Positions 6,985-13,081 of a stretch of DNA of 13,081 nucleotides are shown here, piece by piece. The position numbers and the translations under genes were made by a program. Location: contig DKEY01000119.1 in the NCBI GenBank assembly GCA_002469305.1, positions 1 to 13,081 of the forward strand, given 5' to 3'. The notes beneath the pieces were generated by a model. It searched no databases. It worked only from the letters and a program-made list of their open reading frames with translations, and was not told where the DNA came from. The DNA is from Sulfurospirillum sp. UBA6810. GTDB taxonomy: Bacteria; Campylobacterota; Campylobacteria; Campylobacterales; Sulfurospirillaceae. Each line of letters starts with the position of its first letter. Within the stretch, counting starts at the first letter, position 1.

Positions 6985-8318
6985 ACACGATAGCTGCTAT
7001 CGCAACTAGCCACGGGATAGGGTCTATCGCAGTTGTAAGACTGAGTGGACCTCGATCCTTGGATATCGCAAAAAAGCTTACATGTAAAGAAAACTTCACT
7101 CCAAGAAATGCTACACTTTCCCTTTTATACAATCAAGAAAAAGAACTGATAGATGAATCAATCATTATCTATTTTAAAGCTCCTCACTCTTTTACTGCTG
7201 AAGATGTTGTAGAGTTTCAATGTCATGGCGGTTTAGTAGTAGCAAATCTTATCCTAAGTGAAGTTATACATTTGGGTGCTAGACTTGCAAATCCTGGAGA
7301 ATTTTCTAAAAGAGCCTTTTTAAATGGACGGATAGACTTAACAGAAGCAGAAGCTATCGCAAAGCTTATTGAGACTAAAAGCGTTGATGCAGCTAAAATT
7401 TTGACACGCCAAATGAAGGGTGAAGTGAAAGAATTTGTTGCAAGTGTGAGGGAAAATTTGATAGAAATACTTGCTTTTGTAGAGGTCAATATAGACTATG
7501 CAGAGGAAGATTTACCACAAGACTTGATAAACCAAATCAAAGTAAAGCTTGAAAACCTCAGAATTGAGCTTAAAAAAACATATGAGAGTTCACTCCGTAG
7601 AGAAGGGCTTATCAATGGATTTAAAGTAGCTATAGTTGGAAAACCAAATGTAGGTAAAAGTTCATTGCTAAACTCTTTGTTACATTATGATAGAGCCATC
7701 ATCAGTGATATTGCAGGAACTACGAGAGATACGATAGAAGAAGAGATTCGCATAGGAACACATCTTATCAAGATAGTAGATACAGCAGGAATTCGCCAAG
7801 CAAGTGATAGCATAGAAAAGATAGGGATTGAACGATCAATCTCTGCTATTGAAGATTCTGAAATAGTTATCGCTATGTTTGATAACTCAAGAGTTAGCGA
7901 TGAAGAGGATAGAGAAATCCTCAATATACTTCAAAGATATAAAGAAGATAAAAACATACTCTATGTTTTAAATAAGTGTGATTTAGACTCAAAGTTCAGT
8001 ATAAAAGATGTTAAAGCTAATTTTATCTCTTTGAGTTGTAAAAACAATGACCACCAAATTGCACAAGAGTTAGAGAAGATACTTGATTCTAATTCGCTAG
8101 ATGAAACTCTTTTACTCACTTCTAAACGTCAACTTGAAGCTGTTAAAAATGCTTATGAGAGTATAGAAACAAGTACTGATTTACTTCAAGAAGGGGAGTT
8201 GGAACTTTTTGCTTTCAATCTCAATGAAGCCATCATGTCAATAGCTTCAATATCTACAAATTTTCAAAGAGATGAAATACTTGATAAGATGTTTGGAAGT
8301 TTCTGCTTAGGAAAATAG
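6981..8318 (+). CDS. mnmE: tRNA modification GTPase MnmE, probable ATA start
   Basis: The 445-residue GTPase works with MnmG to install the (carboxymethyl)aminomethyl group on U34 of tRNA. The N-terminal tetrahydrofolate-binding/dimerisation domain starts (M)DTIAAIATSHGIGSIAVVRLSG, like the family's DTI.A.AT..G.G...RISG. A helical domain surrounds the G domain: GKPNVGKSS (220-228), TTRD (247-250), DTAG (267-270), NKCD (331-334), and the C-terminus FCLGK (441-445) carries the conserved cysteine. The nearest standard start, TTG 7059, would delete 26 conserved residues; CTG 7041 is no better. ATA 6981 lies exactly at the family's first Met position, 7 bp after AGGA (6970-6973), and overlaps the jag TAG stop as ATAG. 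No ATG/GTG/TTG lies in frame between the upstream stop (TAA 6966) and 7059. Confidence 0.93.
   Translation: MDTIAAIATSHGIGSIAVVRLSGPRSLDIAKKLTCKENFTPRNATLSLLYNQEKELIDESIIIYFKAPHSFTAEDVVEFQCHGGLVVANLILSEVIHLGARLANPGEFSKRAFLNGRIDLTEAEAIAKLIETKSVDAAKILTRQMKGEVKEFVASVRENLIEILAFVEVNIDYAEEDLPQDLINQIKVKLENLRIELKKTYESSLRREGLINGFKVAIVGKPNVGKSSLLNSLLHYDRAIISDIAGTTRDTIEEEIRIGTHLIKIVDTAGIRQASDSIEKIGIERSISAIEDSEIVIAMFDNSRVSDEEDREILNILQRYKEDKNILYVLNKCDLDSKFSIKDVKANFISLSCKNNDHQIAQELEKILDSNSLDETLLLTSKRQLEAVKNAYESIETSTDLLQEGELELFAFNLNEAIMSIASISTNFQRDEILDKMFGSFCLGK
7077..7089. repeat. Third copy of CTTACATGTAAAG inside mnmE
   Basis: Identical over 13 bp to 12602-12614 and containing TTACATGTAA (7078-7087). 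It lies in coding sequence and may be coincidental or a scattered binding site. Confidence 0.4.
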
Positions 8319-8319
8319 C

Positions 8320-8345
8320 GCCTACACTTTTACATGTAGGCTTTT
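8320..8345. terminator. Bidirectional intrinsic terminator between convergent mnmE and PiT gene
   Basis: GCCTACA (8320-8326) pairs with TGTAGGC (8335-8341) around an 8 nt loop, directly after the mnmE stop. TTTT-A-TTTT follows on the + strand, and the reverse strand shows TATTTTC after the stem, so it can end both the mnmE transcript and the leftward PiT transcript. Confidence 0.85.
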
Positions 8346-8348
8346 ATT

Positions 8349-9890
8349 TTATAATCCCATCATCGCTTTTAAGATAAAGAAAAATATCGCTGAAGATATT
8401 GCAGCTACTGGCAAGGTGATGACCCACGCCATAGCTATAGGTTTCATCAGTTTCCAGTTTGCATCTTTGTTGAGTATGCCTATGCCTAGAACAGCACCTA
8501 TGAGTATGTGAGTAGAAGATACAGGGATACCCATCTTTGTTGCCATTAGTATAACAGCACTTGCTCCAAGTTCTGCAGCAAATCCTGTGACCGGAGAGAT
8601 TTCAGCCAAACGAGTACCTACGGTTTGGATAACTTCTTTTCCTAAAAACCAAAGACCCACAATCAAAGAGATACCAAAAGTAACCATAGCGATAGTTGGT
8701 ACTGGTGCTTTTGCATTTATAGCTCCTGTTTTGAGGACGTCCAATATAGCAGCAAATGGTCCGATGGCATTTGCTATATCATTGGCTCCGTGGCTAAAAG
8801 CAAAGGCAGAAGCTGTAAAAATTTGAAACCATGAAAATATCCTGAGTGTTGCTTTGTTGACATCGTTTTTAGCCATGATGCTGATGATAGCAGCACTTGC
8901 AAGATACGCGCCAGTTGCTATAACAAAGATAACCCAGATAGTCTCTATACTGCCAAGATTTATATGTACATTTTTAAGCCCTTTAAAAAGGAGCATAGAT
9001 GAGATGATAGAAGCGGCAAATGCACCTACTATCGGAACATGTTTTTTTAGTGCATTAAAGGTGTCGATACTTTTCTCTTTGTGTTTTAACTCTTTCATCT
9101 TTTTTTGATAGTCACTTGGCGTAGATAACTCCTCATCTTCTTCTAAAAAAGCTAGTTCTGAGAGTTCTTTTATCTGTTCATCATGAGGTTTATTTTTTAT
9201 AGAGAGTTTATAAGCTTCTTTAAGAGATTTTCTTAGATTTTTGACTTTTTGTTGCTTTACCAGAGATATTTTACTCGGCAGAAGTACTTTTTTATTGAGA
9301 TAAAAATAAATCATATAAGAGAGAATACCACCAAGTACAGGTGATACAACCCAGCTGATAACTATCTGCCAAATCTTATCCCACTGCACCATCGAGGTCA
9401 TAGAATCACCACTCGTTACAACATAGCCAAGAGCTAAACTACCACCTACTATACCACCAACGATAGAGTGTGTCGTAGAAACAGGTAAACCTTTTTTTGA
9501 AGCAAAGAGTAGCCAAAGACCAGCGCTTAAAAGAGAAGCCATCATTACTAAAACAAAAAGCATAGGGTCAAAGTCAACAGCAGGGATTTTTACTATACCT
9601 TTACGGATGGTTTTTGTAACTTCCCCTCCAGCAAAGATAGCACCACTAAGCTCAAATATGGCGGCGATAATAAGTGCTTGCTTTATCGTGATTGTTTTTG
9701 CACCCACGCTTGTACCAAAAGAGTTAGCAACATCATTTCCACCAATGTTAAAAGCCATAAATATTCCAAAAACAGTTGCAATGGAAAATAGTAAGAAATG
9801 GTGAGAAGGGATGTATTTAAAGCCCCAAACAAAAAAACCAATGGTTGAGATTGCAAATATAACAAAAGCTATTATATTGTCTCTTGACAT
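8349..9890 (-). CDS. pit: PiT-family inorganic phosphate permease, copy with central charged loop
   Basis: A 513-residue polytopic inner-membrane protein of the PiT family (PF01384), which imports phosphate, often as metal phosphate with H+, or with Na+. The internal repeat signatures are GGNDVANS (50-57) with STTHS (138-142) in the first half, and GANDIANA (368-375) with SSTH (458-461) in the second. A charged, Lys/Glu-rich stretch (about 200-285, including KELSELAFLEEDEELSTPSD) separates the halves and should be a cytoplasmic loop. AAAAGGA lies just before ATG 9890. It follows the second PiT gene in the same direction after a 62 bp gap, so they are probably co-transcribed. The substrate could also be another oxyanion; the family assignment itself is firm. 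Confidence 0.93.
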   Translation of the reverse strand: MSRDNIIAFVIFAISTIGFFVWGFKYIPSHHFLLFSIATVFGIFMAFNIGGNDVANSFGTSVGAKTITIKQALIIAAIFELSGAIFAGGEVTKTIRKGIVKIPAVDFDPMLFVLVMMASLLSAGLWLLFASKKGLPVSTTHSIVGGIVGGSLALGYVVTSGDSMTSMVQWDKIWQIVISWVVSPVLGGILSYMIYFYLNKKVLLPSKISLVKQQKVKNLRKSLKEAYKLSIKNKPHDEQIKELSELAFLEEDEELSTPSDYQKKMKELKHKEKSIDTFNALKKHVPIVGAFAASIISSMLLFKGLKNVHINLGSIETIWVIFVIATGAYLASAAIISIMAKNDVNKATLRIFSWFQIFTASAFAFSHGANDIANAIGPFAAILDVLKTGAINAKAPVPTIAMVTFGISLIVGLWFLGKEVIQTVGTRLAEISPVTGFAAELGASAVILMATKMGIPVSSTHILIGAVLGIGILNKDANWKLMKPIAMAWVITLPVAAISSAIFFFILKAMMGL

Positions 9891-9952
9891 TTATATCCTT
9901 TTCTTTTAGAAAATTTAAATTACATTATCTCATAAAATTTGATAATTATCTA

Positions 9953-11587
9953 TTAAAGCACAATGCCTTTAATCATAAAGTAAATAGCTGCTGAGAGGAT
10001 AGCTGCTGCTGGAACAGTAATAATCCAAGCTGCAACGATTTTTTTCAGAGCATCTCTTTTTACATATTTTACTTTTTCTGCATTTTTTACTAATTTTTTT
10101 ACAACTTTGATTTTTGATTCTTCAACATCTATCATTTCATAAAGTGATACGATTTTTTCATAATCACTTTTATTTTTCTCTTCTTTTGCCTGAAGATTTT
10201 TTAAGTCGCTTATTAAAGATTTTAGTAGTTTCTTTTCATCATGTAGTATCTCTTTATCTGTTGCTATAATTTCTTTCATACTGCTTGATTCAAGGTACTC
10301 TCTTAAAAAACCAACACCAAAGATACCACCTATAGCAATGTGGGTTGAGCTTACAGGAAGTCCTAACTGTGAAGCGATGATGACAGTTATTGAGGCAGCC
10401 ATAGCAATAGAAAAAGCTCTCATCTGGTCAAGCTCAGTTATCTCACTACCCACAGTTCTGATGAGTTTTGGTCCATAGAGTGCAAGACCAAGCGCAATAC
10501 CAAGTGCACCGATAGCCATAACCCAAAAAGGGATACCTGCTTTCGAAGAAATCCCACCAGTCATGATAGCATCATTGATAGCCGCAAGTGGTCCGATGGC
10601 ATTTGCTACGTCATTTGCTCCATGGGCAAAACTAAGAAGTGCTGCTGAGAAAATAAGAGGAATAGTAAAAAGAACATTGATACCATTTCGACTATTTTCT
10701 ATGTGTGAATGTACTTTTTTTTGTATTTGTTTTTTAACAAAGATATAAACTAAACCTGCGACAATAAAACCAAGAAGTGCCGCTATTGAAAATGGAGGTT
10801 TGCTTGTTTGTGGTAAAAAAGTCAGCGTATGGACTATGTGAGCCCAGACATTGTTGAAACCTTTGAGTGTTAGATACGTTATAAAAGCCCAAGCCATAAT
10901 AGAAACAAAAATAGGAACCCATATAGCAGCTGCTTGGATTTTGTCTTCTTTAAATATAATTGTCTTTTTGATAGAAAATAAAAACAATGCCGCAATTATT
11001 CCCCCAAGAATAGGAGAAATGATCCATGAAGCTATAATTTTGAGCATCGTTCCCCACGCAACTATACTAAATCCAGCCGCAGCAATTCCAGCACCCATAA
11101 CACCACCTACTATCGAGTGCGTTGTTGAAACGGGAGCTTTTGCCATCGTAGCAAAGTTGAGCCATACGGCTGCTGCTAAAAGAGCTGCCATCATCGTCCA
11201 GATAAAAGAGTCTGTATGTGATCCAAATGCTGCTATATCGATGATGCCTTTTTTAATTGTTTTGACAACATCTCCACCAGCAATCAAAGCACCACTCGCT
11301 TCAAAAACTGCTGCAATTGCGATAGCTCCACCCATAGTGAGTGCTTTTGAACCTACTGCTGGTCCTACATTGTTAGCAACGTCATTTGCTCCTATATTCA
11401 TAGCCATATAAGCTCCAAAAAGAGCAGCTATTGCTAAAAAAACGTTATTGGGGATAGAGCCAGAGCTAAGATAGTTATAAATCAAAACCATTACCATAAA
11501 TAAAAGTGCAAGACCGAGTCTTCTAAAATCTATACTGCTGCTTTTTAATGCCTCAGTTTCCATTCTTTTTACTGTACTTATTTCCAT
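9953..11587 (-). CDS. pit: PiT-family inorganic phosphate permease, copy with C-proximal charged insertion
   Basis: A 544-residue paralogue of the neighbouring permease. The repeat signatures are GANDVANN (66-73) with STTHS (154-158), and GANDVANA (323-330) with SSTH (413-416). The central loop is short here. A ~80-residue charged, coiled-coil-like insertion (about 428-510, rich in Lys/Glu/Asp/Leu) lies instead before the last membrane segment (KKIVAAWIITVPAAAILSAA). Residues 1-22 form a hydrophilic N-terminal tail. Start ATG 11587 has GGAT-type ribosome-binding sequence about 5-6 bp upstream. It is the promoter-proximal gene of the two PiT genes. The two copies are clearly diverged, so this is an old duplication rather than a recent repeat. 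Confidence 0.93.
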   Translation of the reverse strand: MEISTVKRMETEALKSSSIDFRRLGLALLFMVMVLIYNYLSSGSIPNNVFLAIAALFGAYMAMNIGANDVANNVGPAVGSKALTMGGAIAIAAVFEASGALIAGGDVVKTIKKGIIDIAAFGSHTDSFIWTMMAALLAAAVWLNFATMAKAPVSTTHSIVGGVMGAGIAAAGFSIVAWGTMLKIIASWIISPILGGIIAALFLFSIKKTIIFKEDKIQAAAIWVPIFVSIMAWAFITYLTLKGFNNVWAHIVHTLTFLPQTSKPPFSIAALLGFIVAGLVYIFVKKQIQKKVHSHIENSRNGINVLFTIPLIFSAALLSFAHGANDVANAIGPLAAINDAIMTGGISSKAGIPFWVMAIGALGIALGLALYGPKLIRTVGSEITELDQMRAFSIAMAASITVIIASQLGLPVSSTHIAIGGIFGVGFLREYLESSSMKEIIATDKEILHDEKKLLKSLISDLKNLQAKEEKNKSDYEKIVSLYEMIDVEESKIKVVKKLVKNAEKVKYVKRDALKKIVAAWIITVPAAAILSAAIYFMIKGIVL

Positions 11588-11635
11588 AAAAAATCCAAAT
11601 CCTTATTGCTATTTTTAACTTTAAAAAAACCGCTA

Positions 11636-11641
11636 AGTATA
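11636..11641 (-). promoter_or_regulatory. Candidate -10 box for the PiT gene pair
   Basis: On the reverse strand this reads TATACT, about 48 bp upstream of the first PiT start. It is the best -10-like hexamer in the 107 bp AT-rich spacer between hisG and the PiT genes; no -35 is visible. On the same strand a T-rich run lies at about 11661-11675, after only a weak dyad (TTATATAA), so I do not call a hisG terminator. Confidence 0.4.
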
Positions 11642-11694
11642 CAATGAAAACCCTTAATAAAATAAAAAAACTTTATATAAGGCTTGCTCTGTTT

Positions 11695-12561
11695 TTATTC
11701 TATTATCTTATTTATAGGGAGTTCTGCTATTGATTTTGCACCATGTTCTTTAAGCTTTGGCAATACTTCACGAAGGACTTTTTTATCCATGATAGCCATG
11801 ATATCCACCCAATCACCCTTTGCAAGATGTGATACAGTTGGATTTTCACTCGGTAGTATGCTAAGAATTTCATCTAGTTTATCACTAGGAGCATTCATCA
11901 TGATACAAACTTTTGGGATTGCATTGATGACTGATTGTAACATCATGATGATATTTTCTATTTTTTTACGTTTCCATGGGTCTTCATAAGCTTTTTTATT
12001 TGCTATAAATCTTGTTGTAGTTTCAAGTACAGTGTCTATTATTTTGAGGTTATTAGCACGAAGACTTGAACCAGTTTCTGTTATCTCAACTATTGCATCT
12101 GCTAGTTCAGGCACTTTCACTTCAGTTGTTCCCCAACTAAATTCTACATTTGCACTTACTCCATGGCTTGCTAGATAGTCTTTTGTAAGATTTACAACCT
12201 CAGTTGCTATGGTTTTGCCCTCCAAATCTTTCACACTATGGATGTCAGAATCCTCTTTAACTGCCAGTACCCATTTGATAGGTTTAAAACTTGCTTTTGC
12301 ATATATGAGTTCAGTGACTTCCACAACATCTGCTCTGTTCTCTTTTATCCAATCAAGTCCAGTCAAACCACAATCAAGCTGTCCACCCTCAACATATCGT
12401 GCCATCTCTTGAGCACGGATGAGCATACACTCTATCTCATCATCGTCTATACTTGGGTAGTAGTTTCTGCTTTTTACATTGATGTCATAGCCTGCTTGTT
12501 TGAAGATATTGAGTGTTGCTTCTTGCAAGCTTCCTTTTGGAATACCTAATTTTAATACCAT
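11695..12561 (-). CDS. hisG: ATP phosphoribosyltransferase, long form with regulatory domain
   Basis: A 288-residue HisG, the first enzyme of histidine synthesis (ATP + PRPP to phosphoribosyl-ATP) and normally feedback-inhibited by histidine. GIPKGSL (6-12) begins the catalytic domain; the PRPP loop is VEITETGSSLRANNL (158-172). The ~75 residues from about 212 (VINAIPKVCIMMNAPSDKLDEILSIL...) correspond to the ACT-like regulatory domain of the long, HisZ-independent form, which agrees with the length. ATG 12561 is preceded by AGGAG (12571-12575 on the reverse strand) at 9 bp; an ATG inside that spacer is followed at once by a stop. It is not next to other his genes, so it appears to be a stand-alone transcription unit with its own -10. 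Confidence 0.95.
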   Translation of the reverse strand: MVLKLGIPKGSLQEATLNIFKQAGYDINVKSRNYYPSIDDDEIECMLIRAQEMARYVEGGQLDCGLTGLDWIKENRADVVEVTELIYAKASFKPIKWVLAVKEDSDIHSVKDLEGKTIATEVVNLTKDYLASHGVSANVEFSWGTTEVKVPELADAIVEITETGSSLRANNLKIIDTVLETTTRFIANKKAYEDPWKRKKIENIIMMLQSVINAIPKVCIMMNAPSDKLDEILSILPSENPTVSHLAKGDWVDIMAIMDKKVLREVLPKLKEHGAKSIAELPINKIIE

Positions 12562-12570
12562 TACATGTAA
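12561..12570. repeat. Palindrome TTACATGTAA, copy 1 (hisG leader)
   Basis: A perfect 10 bp palindrome between the hisG ribosome-binding site and start codon (its first base is the complement of the A of ATG). It is exactly 42 bp from copy 2. It could be an operator half; no known regulator is assigned. Confidence 0.5.
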
Positions 12571-12591
12571 CTCCTGAGATTGATTGGATTG

Positions 12592-12597
12592 ATTATA
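12592..12597 (-). promoter_or_regulatory. Predicted -10 box (TATAAT) of hisG
   Basis: The reverse strand reads TATAAT, giving an expected transcription start near 12585 and a leader of about 24 nt. That is too short for a his attenuator, so control would have to be at the promoter or by feedback. The TTACATGTAA palindromes lie on either side of it. Confidence 0.6.
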
Positions 12598-12602
12598 CTT
12601 TC

Positions 12603-12612
12603 TTACATGTAA
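12603..12612. repeat. Palindrome TTACATGTAA, copy 2 (hisG promoter)
   Basis: An identical palindrome just upstream of the hisG -10, where RNA polymerase would contact the spacer/-35. The 13-mer CTTACATGTAAAG around it (12602-12614) also occurs at 7077-7089 inside mnmE. Confidence 0.5.
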
Positions 12613-12636
12613 AGTATTTATTAAAAGTTATTGTAT

Positions 12637-12642
12637 TACAAT
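12637..12642 (+). promoter_or_regulatory. Candidate -10 box for the metallo-beta-lactamase gene
   Basis: TACAAT lies 38 bp before the start codon of the rightward gene, with no clear -35. The divergent hisG -10 is about 40 bp away, so both promoters share this 119 bp region. Confidence 0.4.
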
Positions 12643-12680
12643 GTTTCATAAGGGTTTAAGCTTTTTATAAAGGAGACTCT

Positions 12681-13081
12681 ATGGCAAAAGTTATATCATA
12701 TGGTGCTGCTGGCACGGTTACAGGTTCTTGTCATCTACTAAAAATAAATCAAATCAACATCTTGATAGATTGTGGTATGTTTCAAGGAGAGGTTGAAAAT
12801 CTCAATCAAGAAAACTTTTCTTTTGATGCAAAAGATATAGACTATCTTCTCTTAACTCACGCTCATATAGACCATATAGGAAGAGTTCCAAAGCTCATAA
12901 AAGAGGGTTTTCGTGGAGAGATTATAGCTACAAGAGCTACTTTTGAGATAGCCCAGATTATGTTGCTTGATGCTGCTTATATCGCTGAAGAAGAGTATAT
13001 GACACAACTCAAAAAAGCTCAAAGAGTTGGGCTTGAGAGTGCTGTAAAAGAGCCCATATACACAAAAGCAGATGTTGAAGC
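12681..13081 (+). CDS. Beta-CASP metallo-beta-lactamase RNase-like protein, N-terminal part (3' end outside window)
   Basis: The first ~133 residues are visible and the frame is open at the right edge. They begin MAKVISYGAAGTVTGSCHLL and contain LIDCGMFQGE (about 28-37) and the metal-binding motif LTHAHIDHIGRVP (HxHxDH, near 58-70), typical of the YSH1/CPSF73-like exonuclease family of bacterial metallo-beta-lactamases, which are zinc-dependent RNA-processing enzymes. AAAGGAG lies 6 bp before ATG 12681. Whether the beta-CASP domain is present cannot be checked because it would lie beyond the window; the GTVTGS N-terminal motif favours this family over hydrolase-type MBL proteins. It is transcribed divergently from hisG. 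Confidence 0.85.
   Translation, partial: MAKVISYGAAGTVTGSCHLLKINQINILIDCGMFQGEVENLNQENFSFDAKDIDYLLLTHAHIDHIGRVPKLIKEGFRGEIIATRATFEIAQIMLLDAAYIAEEEYMTQLKKAQRVGLESAVKEPIYTKADVE

Noticed and set aside
10851..11411. 186-codon open frame on the + strand opposite the second PiT gene
   Set aside because: It is antisense to a clearly conserved membrane protein; its composition (Ala/Ile/Pro-rich) is what the complement of such helices gives, and no motif or good ribosome-binding site was seen.
12562..12585. his attenuator or leader peptide before hisG
   Set aside because: The leader from the predicted -10 is only about 24 nt, with no run of His codons and no alternative hairpins.

Overview
The window looks like a chromosomal segment of a Campylobacterota bacterium (formerly Epsilonproteobacteria), probably close to Sulfurimonas and relatives. 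The base composition is AT-rich, the genes are packed with 4-8 bp overlaps, and promoters show clear -10 boxes but no recognisable -35. The order rpmH-rnpA-yidD-yidC-jag-mnmE and the protein sequences (for example the RnpA N-terminal part, which I recall as similar to Campylobacter RnpA) fit that group. The assignment is inference from sequence character, not from a database search.

Left part (1-3479, + strand): the 3' end of an accessory cluster. It holds the C-terminal part of a cobalamin-dependent glutamate (methylaspartate) mutase epsilon subunit, a MutL/GlmL ASKHA-fold mutase-associated protein, and an AMP-forming acyl/aminoacyl ligase of the type found with exosortase-A loci. The first two genes overlap and the third follows after 11 bp, so they look like one operon. 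The 5' part, including any small mutase subunit and any carrier protein, lies outside the window. A mutase-plus-ligase pairing suggests that a rearranged amino acid (such as 3-methylaspartate) is made and then activated, as in specialised metabolism. This is the most unusual content here.

Middle (3480-8345, + strand): a 195 bp spacer with three dyad symmetries and a TATAAT box leads into the conserved operon rpmH, rnpA, yidD, yidC, jag, mnmE. It encodes ribosomal protein L34, the RNase P protein, two membrane-protein insertion factors, a KH-domain RNA-binding protein and the tRNA U34-modification GTPase. Two of these genes have no ATG/GTG/TTG where homology demands a start. rnpA appears to begin at ATT inside rpmH, and mnmE at ATA overlapping the jag stop codon. 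A bidirectional hairpin terminator closes the operon.

Right part (8349-13081): two adjacent PiT-family phosphate permease genes run leftward. They are paralogues that carry charged cytoplasmic-type insertions at different places. Next comes leftward hisG (long-form ATP phosphoribosyltransferase). Divergent from hisG, the start of a beta-CASP metallo-beta-lactamase RNase-like gene runs off the right edge. The 119 bp hisG/MBL divergent region carries two copies of the palindrome TTACATGTAA exactly 42 bp apart, bracketing the predicted hisG -10 box. No tRNA, rRNA, CRISPR array, insertion sequence or integrase was seen, and there is no stretch over 300 bp without a gene.
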